A stretch of DNA of 64,000 nucleotides from assembly GCA_937876865.1 (NCBI GenBank), contig CALEFF010000013.1:1-64000 (forward strand), in the 5' to 3' direction. Shown here one piece after another: positions 45,274 to 52,944 of the stretch. How positions within the stretch are numbered: the stretch's first letter is position 1; each line of letters begins with the position of its first letter. Source of the stretch: an uncultured Bacteroidales bacterium. GTDB lineage: Bacteria > Bacteroidota > Bacteroidia > Bacteroidales > P3. A program made the position numbers and the translations under genes. The notes under the pieces are model-generated. The model was not told the DNA's origin. It searched no databases and saw nothing but the letters and a program-made list of their open reading frames with translations.

Positions 45274-45429
45274 ATGGGGTTATTAACACAAGATATTGGT
45301 TTATTGTTTTAGTTAACTCTTATAATAGGGCTATTAGTTCTTATTACTCCTTTAATTATCTTTCTATGTGTAGTAAAATATACACGCAATAAAGATAAAA
45401 AAGACAGAAACAACAAATTTAAGTCATGA
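45274..45429 (+). pseudogene. Small membrane protein ORF interrupted by an in-frame TAG
   Basis: ATG at 45274 gives 12 codons (MGLLTQDIGLLF), then TAG at 45310-45312. The same frame then runs open for 38 more codons: a hydrophobic helix (LTLIIGLLVLITPLIIFL) and a basic tail (KYTRNKDKKDRNN), ending with TGA at 45427. That stop overlaps the ATG of the next gene as ATGA, a sign of a once-coupled real gene. Without the amber codon this would be a 51-residue single-helix protein. It may be a recent nonsense mutation, a sequencing error or readthrough. Its tail resembles that of its downstream neighbour. Confidence 0.55.
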
Positions 45430-45671
45430 AAAGATTATTTGTATTTGCAAGTTTATTGTTTTTTACAATATTTTCGTTTGCACAAGGTGCGATAATGGAG
45501 CTTGAAGAAAATTACGAAAGGAGTTTTAGTTCTGAATTAAAAGATTGCTATATAGAAAATAGCAATTCATCATCGTTATCTTCTATTATTATGCTTTTTT
45601 TCTTATTATCTCCTGTTTTAATCATATTATATATTCGTTGGAAAGACAAAAATCAAAGAAACAAAAAGTAG
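45426..45671 (+). CDS. Small membrane protein with signal peptide
   Basis: This encodes 81 residues: a signal peptide (1-19, MKRLFVFASL...FSFAQ), a short acidic external part (MELEENYERSFSSELKDCYIE), one transmembrane helix (IIMLFFLLSPVLIILYI) and a very basic tail (RWKDKNQRNKK). Topology should be outside-to-inside with the tail in the cytoplasm. It overlaps the preceding broken ORF by 4 bases and lies 14 bases before the WD40 gene. I do not recognise it; the context suggests a subunit working with the KAP NTPase and WD40 protein. Confidence 0.65.
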   Translation: MKRLFVFASLLFFTIFSFAQGAIMELEENYERSFSSELKDCYIENSNSSSLSSIIMLFFLLSPVLIILYIRWKDKNQRNKK

Positions 45672-45685
45672 TAAAAAGAATATAA

Positions 45686-46789
45686 ATGAAAGAAAAAATT
45701 TATTTAATCTTTGGTTTGATGATTTTATTCTTTGCTTTGCTGTTTCAAAGTGCTTTTTCGCAAAGGCAAAAGTCTTTTGTGTGTGTGTGTGTAAAAACTA
45801 TTAAATCAAGTCAAAGTCGCATTAATTCCGCAGAGTTTAGCCCTGATGGGAAATACATTCTTAGCGTTGCGGAAGATAGAATGATTAAAACAAGGAACGC
45901 AAACAATTATCAACTTCGTTTAGTGATAGAAAAGCATAAGCGATTCTTTATTTCAACATCATTTAGCAATGAAGGTGCGGTTAGAAAACGCATTTGCTGG
46001 GACAAAGACCATCAAACCTTAGACCCATTCAGTCCAAACACTCTTAAAGGCAAGAGGTTGTATAGTGCAGATGCAAAAACGGCATCATATAGTCCTGACG
46101 GAAAACAGATAATCTCTGTTTTACGCAATGGAAACATAAAAATTTGGGACGCTATCAGCGGAAAAAGTCTCAAAACTCTAAAAGGACACTCCTCTTACGT
46201 TCATTCAGCGGAATATAGCCCTTGTGGAAAATATATAGTCTCTACCTCATCGGACGAAACGCTTAAAATTTGGGACGCAAACACAGGCTCTTGCTTACAA
46301 ACCTTAAAAGGACATTCACACAACGTACTTTACGCAAAATATAGTCCTGATGGAAAGCATATTGTTTCTGCTTCACGTGATTCTACTATTAAAATTTGGG
46401 ACGCAAACACAGGAAAATGCTTGCAAACCTTAGAAGGACACACAAAATGCGTTAATACAGCAGAATATAGTCCTTGCGGAAAGTATATTGTCTCTGCATC
46501 AGATGATAAAACCATCAAAATATGGGAAGCAAACACAGGAATATGCCTGCAAACCTTAAAAGGACATTCTTCTTACGTTTTTTCTGCACAATATAGTCCT
46601 GATTGCAAACAAATTGTCTCTGCATCCGTAGATAAAACCATTAAAATATGGGACGCAAACAGCGGAAATTGTCTTCAAACCTTAAAAGGACACGAAGATA
46701 GCGTAATTACCGCAAAATATAGTCCTGATGGCACAAAAATTATCAGCGGTTCAAGAGATGGAATTATTAAGATTTGGAAAGAAAAATAA
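45686..46789 (+). CDS. WD40 repeat protein with N-terminal signal or anchor
   Basis: This encodes 367 residues. The N-terminus is a hydrophobic signal (LIFGLMILFFALLFQSAFSQ). From about residue 45 there are seven to eight WD40 blades. The last five are regular, each of 42 residues with a YSPDGK-type turn and an IKIWDANTG end; the first two are degenerate (no WD, and KTRNANNY instead of KIWDANTG). The regular blades are very alike at DNA level, so they multiplied recently. Being outside the cytoplasm is unusual for a WD40 propeller but not unknown in Bacteroidota. It ends the KAP-led run and probably provides a binding platform. Confidence 0.85.
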   Translation: MKEKIYLIFGLMILFFALLFQSAFSQRQKSFVCVCVKTIKSSQSRINSAEFSPDGKYILSVAEDRMIKTRNANNYQLRLVIEKHKRFFISTSFSNEGAVRKRICWDKDHQTLDPFSPNTLKGKRLYSADAKTASYSPDGKQIISVLRNGNIKIWDAISGKSLKTLKGHSSYVHSAEYSPCGKYIVSTSSDETLKIWDANTGSCLQTLKGHSHNVLYAKYSPDGKHIVSASRDSTIKIWDANTGKCLQTLEGHTKCVNTAEYSPCGKYIVSASDDKTIKIWEANTGICLQTLKGHSSYVFSAQYSPDCKQIVSASVDKTIKIWDANSGNCLQTLKGHEDSVITAKYSPDGTKIISGSRDGIIKIWKEK

Positions 46790-46810
46790 GCATTTTAATT
46801 TGACTTGCAA

Positions 46811-46840
46811 GCGTTTTTATGTTTTTAAACGCCATTTTTT
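46811..46840 (+). terminator. Terminator after the WD40 gene
   Basis: GCGTTT (46811-46816) pairs with AAACGC (46827-46832), followed by CATTTTTTTG. The rest of the gap up to 46955 shows nothing I can assign. Confidence 0.65.
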
Positions 46841-46955
46841 TGTTGTTTTTTTCACTGTTTGTTAATCAATAATAAGCTCCTGAGAGCAAAATTTCAAGAT
46901 TTATTTCTCTTTCGCTTCTAAAAACAACTTGGCTATTTATAGAAATAGAACGAAA

Positions 46956-47037
46956 AAAGTGGAATAAGTGTGTTTTTTATTTGGAAAAAAAGTGGAATAA
47001 GTGTATTTTTGCAACACAATCAAAGTAGAATAAGTGT
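46956..47037 (+). repeat. Three 16-bp direct repeats at exact 33-bp spacing in an ATPase promoter
   Basis: AAAGTGGAATAAGTGT at 46956-46971 and 46989-47004, and AAAGTAGAATAAGTGT at 47022-47037. Copy 2 lies in the promoter spacer and touches the -7 box; copy 3 lies between the predicted start site and the ATG. The layout is that of an operator array. Confidence 0.85.
46980..47011 (+). promoter_or_regulatory. Promoter of the ATPase/DUF4143 gene at 47040
   Basis: TTTG (46980-46983), 20-base spacer, TATTTTTG (47004-47011). Transcription should start near 47018, leaving a leader of about 22 bases. Confidence 0.75.
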
Positions 47038-47039
47038 AA

Positions 47040-48389
47040 ATGCTAAAAAGAAAAATACAAAAAACCTTACAAAATTATTTTTCCTTAGGTTCAAATAAGG
47101 TTTTGCTGCTTGATGGGGCAAGACAAATAGGAAAATCTTTCATAATTAGATACGAAGGACAAAAATTCTTTGAAAACTACATAGAAATCAACTTTTTAGA
47201 AGATAAGAATGGTGAAAAATTATTCTCAAACATATCTTCAACCAAAGATTTCTATCTTAAATTAAGTGTTTATGCAGGAGAAAAAATGGGAAGCAAAGAA
47301 AATACCTTGGTATTCCTTGACGAAATACAAGCATATCCCGAATTGCTTACACTTTTGAAATTTCTAAAAGATGAAAATCGCTTTACTTACATAACGAGTG
47401 GTTCATTGCTTGGAGTAACTCTTAATCAAACACTTTCTAAACCGGGTGGTCGTATTCAAAAAATAAAAATGTTCCCTCTTGATTTTGAAGAATTTTTATG
47501 GGCAAATGGAGTTGGAGAAGAAGTTATTGAACATTTGAAAGAACAATTCTTGAAAGAAGAATCGATAAACGAATCCTTGCACAATAAATTTCTTGATTTG
47601 TTTAAGAAATATTTGCTAATTGGAGGTTTGCCTGATGCTGTTAATACTTTTTTAGCAACAACTAATATTGTAGAAGTGCGTAATGTACATAATGAAATAT
47701 ACGAATTATACAAGACGGACGCAAGTCAATACGACAAAGAAAAGAGTTTAAAGATAGGAAGAATATATGATATGATTCCTTCCAATATGGAAAACAAAAA
47801 AAAGCGACTTTATTATAACGAAATAGAAAATAAAAAAGGGAAACGCTCCTCCGATTATGAGCAAGAATTAGAATACCTAATTAGTTCGGGTATATCATTG
47901 GAGGTTCTTGCTGTTTCAAATCCGAAATTCCCTCTTAAAGAATCGGAACAAAAGACTTTGATAAAATTATACTTAAATGACGTTGGACTTCTTACAAACA
48001 TATTGTATCGATACAATATTAACGCTGTTTTATCTTCTGAAAACACAATAAATCTCGGTGCAGTGTATGAAACAATCGTTGCACAAGAATTGTCTGCTCA
48101 TGGTTATGCGTTGCGATACTATGACAACAAAACAAAAGGCGAAGTAGATTTTCTCGTAGATGATTACAACTCGCTTTCTTGCGTTCCAATAGAAGTCAAA
48201 TCTGGCAAAGATTTTAAGCGACACCGAGCCTTAGATAAGTTTATTGAAAACGAGGATTATCACATCAAAAATGCAATTTTGTTTTCTAATGAGTCCAAAG
48301 TACAAAGAATAGGAAAACTAATCTATATGCCTATTTACTACGTAATGTTTCTTCAACCAAGCACTCCAAACAACTTTATAATTCCATAA
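47040..48389 (+). CDS. AAA-type ATPase with DUF4143 nuclease-like domain
   Basis: This encodes 449 residues. Walker A is DGARQIGKS (residues 25-33), Walker B LVFLDEIQ (about 88-95), and TSGSLLGVTLNQT follows as the sensor region. The DUF4143 C-terminal part contains GEVDFLVDD, then PIEVKSGKDF, matching the D...E-x-K pattern of PD-(D/E)XK folds, so this copy keeps the nuclease-like site. Biological function of the family is not established; DNA-related or self-regulating roles are proposed. The gene has three phased repeats in its promoter and faces a paralogue 54 bases beyond its stop. Confidence 0.88.
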   Translation: MLKRKIQKTLQNYFSLGSNKVLLLDGARQIGKSFIIRYEGQKFFENYIEINFLEDKNGEKLFSNISSTKDFYLKLSVYAGEKMGSKENTLVFLDEIQAYPELLTLLKFLKDENRFTYITSGSLLGVTLNQTLSKPGGRIQKIKMFPLDFEEFLWANGVGEEVIEHLKEQFLKEESINESLHNKFLDLFKKYLLIGGLPDAVNTFLATTNIVEVRNVHNEIYELYKTDASQYDKEKSLKIGRIYDMIPSNMENKKKRLYYNEIENKKGKRSSDYEQELEYLISSGISLEVLAVSNPKFPLKESEQKTLIKLYLNDVGLLTNILYRYNINAVLSSENTINLGAVYETIVAQELSAHGYALRYYDNKTKGEVDFLVDDYNSLSCVPIEVKSGKDFKRHRALDKFIENEDYHIKNAILFSNESKVQRIGKLIYMPIYYVMFLQPSTPNNFIIP

Positions 48390-48443
48390 ACATTAGAATA
48401 TTAAAAAAAAGTACAACTAAATCAGCCGAACTTTTTTTTAATT

Positions 48444-49736
48444 TTACTTAAAATAAACTTCTGCACAATATAAAGGTATGTTTACCATTCTTTCTTGTTG
48501 GCGATATGGATTCATTGAAAAGCGTACGCCAAACATTTCTTCGTTATTTTGTAAGATTGTGCTTAATGATTTTGATTTTACATTGATTTCGGCTTTCACT
48601 TCTATTGGAACAATTTGTGTTTCTTTTTGTACAAAAAAATCAATCTCTAATGTACTATTTTCTTTGCTGTAATAAAACAAAGAAGAGTTGAATTGAGTTG
48701 CTAATTGTGTGCAAACGAAGTTTTCTGTAAACATTCCCTTGCTTTCTTTCATATCATTTGGCAATAATAGTTGCACAGGATTTATTTCTGCCATTGCTCC
48801 TAAAAGTCCAACGTCTAATAAATAGAGTTTAAATGCTGATAAATCTTCATAAACCTTTAAAGGCATTGAAGGAGTTGTAATTCTACCTACTTTAATTATG
48901 AGTCCTGCATCAATAAGCCATTGAATTGCTAATTCAAACTCATTTGCTCGCCCACCTTTCTTAACTACGCCATAAATAAACTTCTTATTCTCTTTTGATA
49001 ACTGTGAAGGCATAGAATTCCACACCATTGCAATGCGTTGAGATTGTTCTTTTGTTGTGTGTTTTGATATATCGTTTTTGTAAGCCAATAAAATTTCTCT
49101 TTGAACTTCACGAACACTATTCGCATCGTTTGTTTCTATAAAGACATTCACTGCTTCGGGCATTCCCCCTACCATATAATACTCCCTTAACATTTGAATT
49201 AGAACATCGTGAAGTGTAGATAATGTTTGCCAATCCTTATTTTCTAACAATTCTGCCATAAGATTTTTCCCTCTTGCTATAAGGAATTCAGTAAAAGTCA
49301 TAGGATACATTTGTATAGTATTGACTTTGCCAACAGGAAAGGACTCTCCTTGTCTTAAAGTAATGCCAAGCAATGAGCCTGCTACACAAATATGATACTG
49401 AGGTGCTCGTTCATAAAAATATTTCAATGAAGCTATTCCTCTTTTCAATTCTTGAATTTCATCAAATATGATTAGCGTATCTTCTGCTACGATAGGAACG
49501 TTTGTTATCGCTGAAATTGCAAGCACTATTCTATCTATATTGTAGTCTTGCAAAAAAAGATTTTTTACTTGTTCGTTATCATCACAATTTATGTATGCAA
49601 CATATTTGTAATGCTTCTTTCCAAAGTCTAAAAGACTGTAAGTTTTTCCTATTTGTCTTGCTCCTAAAAGAATCAATGGCTTTCTTCGTGAAGATTTTTT
49701 CCACTTTAAAAGTTGTTTTTCAATACTTCTATACAT
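48444..49736 (-). CDS. AAA-type ATPase with DUF4143 nuclease-like domain
   Basis: This encodes 430 residues, paralogous to the convergent gene at 47040. Walker A is LLGARQIGKT (23-32) and Walker B TLIIFDEIQ; VAGSLLGITLRQG matches the paralogue's sensor stretch. The C-terminal domain reads LEIDFFVQK then PIEVKAE, so the PD-(D/E)XK-like residues are present. The two genes sit tail to tail, and each has its own repeat-bearing promoter, which suggests two separately controlled units of one family rather than an operon. A -7 box, TAAGTTTG (49766-49759, minus), lies 23 bases upstream of the start. Confidence 0.88.
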   Translation of the reverse strand: MYRSIEKQLLKWKKSSRRKPLILLGARQIGKTYSLLDFGKKHYKYVAYINCDDNEQVKNLFLQDYNIDRIVLAISAITNVPIVAEDTLIIFDEIQELKRGIASLKYFYERAPQYHICVAGSLLGITLRQGESFPVGKVNTIQMYPMTFTEFLIARGKNLMAELLENKDWQTLSTLHDVLIQMLREYYMVGGMPEAVNVFIETNDANSVREVQREILLAYKNDISKHTTKEQSQRIAMVWNSMPSQLSKENKKFIYGVVKKGGRANEFELAIQWLIDAGLIIKVGRITTPSMPLKVYEDLSAFKLYLLDVGLLGAMAEINPVQLLLPNDMKESKGMFTENFVCTQLATQFNSSLFYYSKENSTLEIDFFVQKETQIVPIEVKAEINVKSKSLSTILQNNEEMFGVRFSMNPYRQQERMVNIPLYCAEVYFK

Positions 49737-49763
49737 TCTTTCTTTTATATTTAGGCTGCAAAC

Positions 49764-49844
49764 TTACAAAAAAATGAGGGAATATTTGCTATATCATTAC
49801 ATTTTTATGAGCGAATATTTGAAGTTAGGTTACATTTTCATGAG
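49764..49844 (-). repeat. Three repeats at exact 33-bp spacing upstream of an ATPase/DUF4143 gene
   Basis: On the minus strand the core CTCATnAAAATGTAA begins at 49844 and 49811, and a weaker copy CTCATTTTTTTGTAA begins at 49778. Steps are exactly 33 bp. On the plus strand ATGAG starts at 49774, 49807 and 49840. GAATATTTG is also shared between the first two units. Confidence 0.8.
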
Positions 49845-49859
49845 GATATAGCAATATTT

Positions 49860-51125
49860 TTACCAATCAACCTCTACGCTTGTGAAGCCTATGAGACTTT
49901 CGTAGTTATTGCCTAATTCTCGGTAGTAAACAAAGGCTGTGTAGGTGTTTTTAGTTTCAAAATGATCGCCCTCTATCTCTTTTGTTGTGGAAAGTGAGCT
50001 ATTGTGTGGGCGAAAAAGGATTTGATAGTTATAATAGCCTTGTTTCAATAGCATTTTAAGGATATAGCAATTTAAATGTGAGTCATAAACAAAGCGATTC
50101 AACTCTCCTAATCTCCATTGACTCATTTCGCCAACGGCATAATAGTTTCCTTCTAAGTTTAGTTGAGCTGGAAGATAGAAACAAACCCATGCGTAATCGC
50201 TTCCAAGCTCTGGGCTCTCTCCTATGTCGTTTCTTACGTAATATGCTCCGTTTATATCGGAGTAACTAACGTATGGAATATGTGTTTTGATTTGTTCGGG
50301 TTTTAATCTAACGACATTTTCTCCTCCTACATAGTCAATATTATCTATAAAAGCACTTCTGTGTCTTAGGCTTGTGAAATCAAATTGTCGAAATTCATTT
50401 CCGCCAAGGAATATGTTTTCTGGTTTTAGGCGATAGTGCAATTCTTTTCCTATGCTTTCGTTTAGCGGCAAGAATCGTTGATTATCTGTTCTTCCGTTTT
50501 GCTGTACTAAAACTTTTACATCGCTATATGGATTGTTTAGTGAGGTTGGGCCAATTGTTCTAACGACTACTTCTACTTCTTGTGCTTTATTTCTTAGCGA
50601 GGGTTCTCTTGTGGGTTTTATTTCTATGCCTGTGGCTGTTTGAAGGTCAAGACAATAAAATCTTTTTGTAAAAATAACTTTGTCGGGTTCGCCTTCGTGA
50701 AATACTTTAATGATATAATTTCCGCTTTTTGTTGGACGCATCTCTTCGGAAGGGATTGCTTGCTGGTAATGAACGTATCGGCAAAGGGTGTTAAAGGAAT
50801 TGTTATAGTTTTCTATGATTGCTGTTTCAAATCCTTCGATGTATTCGTATGGTTCAAGTTCGCTTTGTGTCCAATCGCTATTGCAATGTATTATTGTGTA
50901 TTCGTAGCGTGAGGTTTCTTCGCCTATTTCGTCAAATTTCAAGATAAGCGATTCGTATTCTCCTAATCGGGCAATTGGAAGTGAAAGATCGGCGTTTTGA
51001 CTTTCTAATTTTACGGTTTTAATCAAGGGAGAATAAATCACATCTGAATATACAAATTGGGCGTAAAGTGATTCTACGCCCAATATCAATATTATGAAGA
51101 AAAATATTCTAAACTTATTTTTCAT
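49860..51125 (-). CDS. DUF5103 family secreted protein
   Basis: This encodes 421 residues. A signal peptide (1-22, ending SLYAQ) leads into the conserved Bacteroidota DUF5103 protein: FVYSDVIYSPLIKTVKL, YEYTIIHCNSDW, GNYIIKVF and the closing FTSVEVDW region. It is beta-rich, probably a chain of Ig-like or carbohydrate-binding-like domains. It is exposed beyond the inner membrane; no enzymatic role is known. It is the last gene of a minus-strand run after the aminopeptidase P gene (2 bases between them). Confidence 0.9.
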   Translation of the reverse strand: MKNKFRIFFFIILILGVESLYAQFVYSDVIYSPLIKTVKLESQNADLSLPIARLGEYESLILKFDEIGEETSRYEYTIIHCNSDWTQSELEPYEYIEGFETAIIENYNNSFNTLCRYVHYQQAIPSEEMRPTKSGNYIIKVFHEGEPDKVIFTKRFYCLDLQTATGIEIKPTREPSLRNKAQEVEVVVRTIGPTSLNNPYSDVKVLVQQNGRTDNQRFLPLNESIGKELHYRLKPENIFLGGNEFRQFDFTSLRHRSAFIDNIDYVGGENVVRLKPEQIKTHIPYVSYSDINGAYYVRNDIGESPELGSDYAWVCFYLPAQLNLEGNYYAVGEMSQWRLGELNRFVYDSHLNCYILKMLLKQGYYNYQILFRPHNSSLSTTKEIEGDHFETKNTYTAFVYYRELGNNYESLIGFTSVEVDW

Positions 51126-51127
51126 AA

Positions 51128-52519
51128 TTAAAGAGACATTTGTTCTTCTATTTCATTTACTGTTTTTGGAATATACTTTCCTAATAATCTACAACCGTCT
51201 TTTGTTACTAAAAGGTCGTCTTCTATTCTTATTCCTCCGAAATCTTTATAGGTTTCTAAGACTTTATAGTCTATAAAGTCGTTGCATTTGTTTTCTGCTT
51301 TCCATTTATCAATCAATGCAGGAATAAAATAACATCCCGGTTCGTTTGTTATTACGAATCCTTCTTGTAATTCTCTTCCAAGACGCAATGAAGAAAGTCC
51401 AAATTGAGTTGAGCGAACGTTTTTCTTATCGTAACCAACGTAATTTTCACCATAATTTTCCATATCGTGAACATCTAAGCCCATCATGTGCCCTAAGCCG
51501 TGTGGCATAAACAATCCCATTGCTCCTGCTTTAACTGCATCTTGTATATTGCCTTTCATTATTCCTAATTCTTTCAATGCTGAGCCCAAACGGGTAACTG
51601 CTGCAAGGTGAACTTCAGAATATTTTACTCCTGGTTTAACTAAACTTGGTACAAGTTGTTGTGCAGCAAGCACTGCTTCGTAAATATCTTTTTGACGTTG
51701 AGAAAATTTCCCTCCAACAGGCACTGAGCGTGTTATATCGGAACAATAACCCATTGGATTTTCGCATCCAGCGTCTGAAACAATCATTCTTTCTTTTTTA
51801 ATTTGAAGAGAATGGTCGTGTCCGTGAAGAATTTCGCCATGAGTTGTTAAAATAATTGGGAAAGACACAGGTCCACCGCCACTAAGTGCTATTCCTTCCA
51901 TTGCTCCTGCTATTTCGTATTCGAAAGTTCCTTCTTTGGCTGCCATTTTCATCATTGTAGTGTGCATAATGTATGCTGTGTCAATAGCTTTCTCAATTTC
52001 AATAATTTCTTCCTCTGATTTGATTGAACGTTGTTTTACACAAGCGTTTATTAACTCTACACTAACGTATGCTTTCACATATTCTCTTTCAATATGTAAA
52101 AGTTCAGAAATGAAATTAACGTTTTCCGCTCTGTAAGGAGGTGTAAAGTGAACTTTTCTTCCTGCAAAAACTGCCTTATCTAAGAAAGCACGCAAATCAG
52201 TTATTGTTCCAACATTATCAACTCCTATTTCTTCGGCTCTATCTCTAAGACTTGGCACAGGACCTGTCCATATTATGTCGTCCATATCTACTTCCTCGCC
52301 AAACAAATATTCTTTACCTTCGTCAATATCAATAACCCCTACAAGATTTTGCAAAGCGTAGGCAAAGAAATAACGAAATGTACTATCTTGTCTAAAAGTA
52401 TATGTATTGGCAGGGTAATTAAAAGGGCTATCTCCATTACCTAAAATAAGGATTACGCCACTTTTAACGTCTTTCATCAACTGTTTTCTTCTATTTATAT
52501 AGGTTTCTTTTGCGAACAT
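51128..52519 (-). CDS. Aminopeptidase P-type Xaa-Pro peptidase (M24)
   Basis: This encodes 463 residues with no signal peptide, so it is cytoplasmic. The N-terminal creatinase-like domain is followed by the M24 pita-bread domain with all metal ligands: VSDAGCE and YCSDITRSVP (two Asp), HGLGHMMGLDVHD (His), TNEPGCYF (Glu) and IRIEDDLLVT (Glu). It removes N-terminal residues before proline, using manganese in known members. It sits in an operon with pepD, which fits peptide degradation for nutrition. Confidence 0.92.
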   Translation of the reverse strand: MFAKETYINRRKQLMKDVKSGVILILGNGDSPFNYPANTYTFRQDSTFRYFFAYALQNLVGVIDIDEGKEYLFGEEVDMDDIIWTGPVPSLRDRAEEIGVDNVGTITDLRAFLDKAVFAGRKVHFTPPYRAENVNFISELLHIEREYVKAYVSVELINACVKQRSIKSEEEIIEIEKAIDTAYIMHTTMMKMAAKEGTFEYEIAGAMEGIALSGGGPVSFPIILTTHGEILHGHDHSLQIKKERMIVSDAGCENPMGYCSDITRSVPVGGKFSQRQKDIYEAVLAAQQLVPSLVKPGVKYSEVHLAAVTRLGSALKELGIMKGNIQDAVKAGAMGLFMPHGLGHMMGLDVHDMENYGENYVGYDKKNVRSTQFGLSSLRLGRELQEGFVITNEPGCYFIPALIDKWKAENKCNDFIDYKVLETYKDFGGIRIEDDLLVTKDGCRLLGKYIPKTVNEIEEQMSL

Positions 52520-52532
52520 ATTATTCTATTTT

Positions 52533-52940
52533 TTAATTTGAGGTTTGTAATAAATTATTTCTTTTTCCTGCTTCAAGAATTGGAAGATTGGCTTCAGTAG
52601 GTATATAAATCACTGTTTTTTCGTTAAGATTTTCTTGATTTTTTACCCAAAGATATTGAATGTATGTTGAAGTCAATGTTCCATTTTCTATCTTCATTGC
52701 TTCTGCTGCACCTTTTGCTCTTTCTATTTCGGCTTTTGCGTTTAGTTTTTCTGCTTCAAGGTTTGCTCTTGCTTCTTCTACTTTAATTCTTCTGTTTTGT
52801 TCCGCTTCTGCAAGTTGGGCTTTTCCTCTCATTTCTTGGCTCCAAACTCTGTAAATAGGCATTCCAAACATTGCTATGCCGATAAAAGCAACTACAACTA
52901 CAATTAAAATTACTACGTGTTTTGGTTTGATTGTGTACAT
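52533..52940 (-). CDS. Small membrane coiled-coil protein, SPFH-tail-like
   Basis: This encodes 135 residues. One transmembrane helix (about 8-28) is followed by a charged, Ala/Glu/Lys-rich coiled coil (QLAEAEQNRRIKVEEARANL, then AKAEIERAKGAAEAM), then a short C-terminal segment. The helix resembles the region just after the SPFH domain in prohibitin/HflC-type membrane protease regulators, but the SPFH domain itself is absent. Bacteroidota carry short proteins of this type. It is placed between pepD and the M24 peptidase in the same operon. Function is unknown. Confidence 0.72.
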   Translation of the reverse strand: MYTIKPKHVVILIVVVVAFIGIAMFGMPIYRVWSQEMRGKAQLAEAEQNRRIKVEEARANLEAEKLNAKAEIERAKGAAEAMKIENGTLTSTYIQYLWVKNQENLNEKTVIYIPTEANLPILEAGKRNNLLQTSN

Positions 52941-52944
52941 AAGG

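Noticed and set aside
46956..47037. CRISPR array
   Set aside because: The repeats are 16 bp with 17-bp gaps, only three copies, and they overlay a promoter; no cas genes are present.
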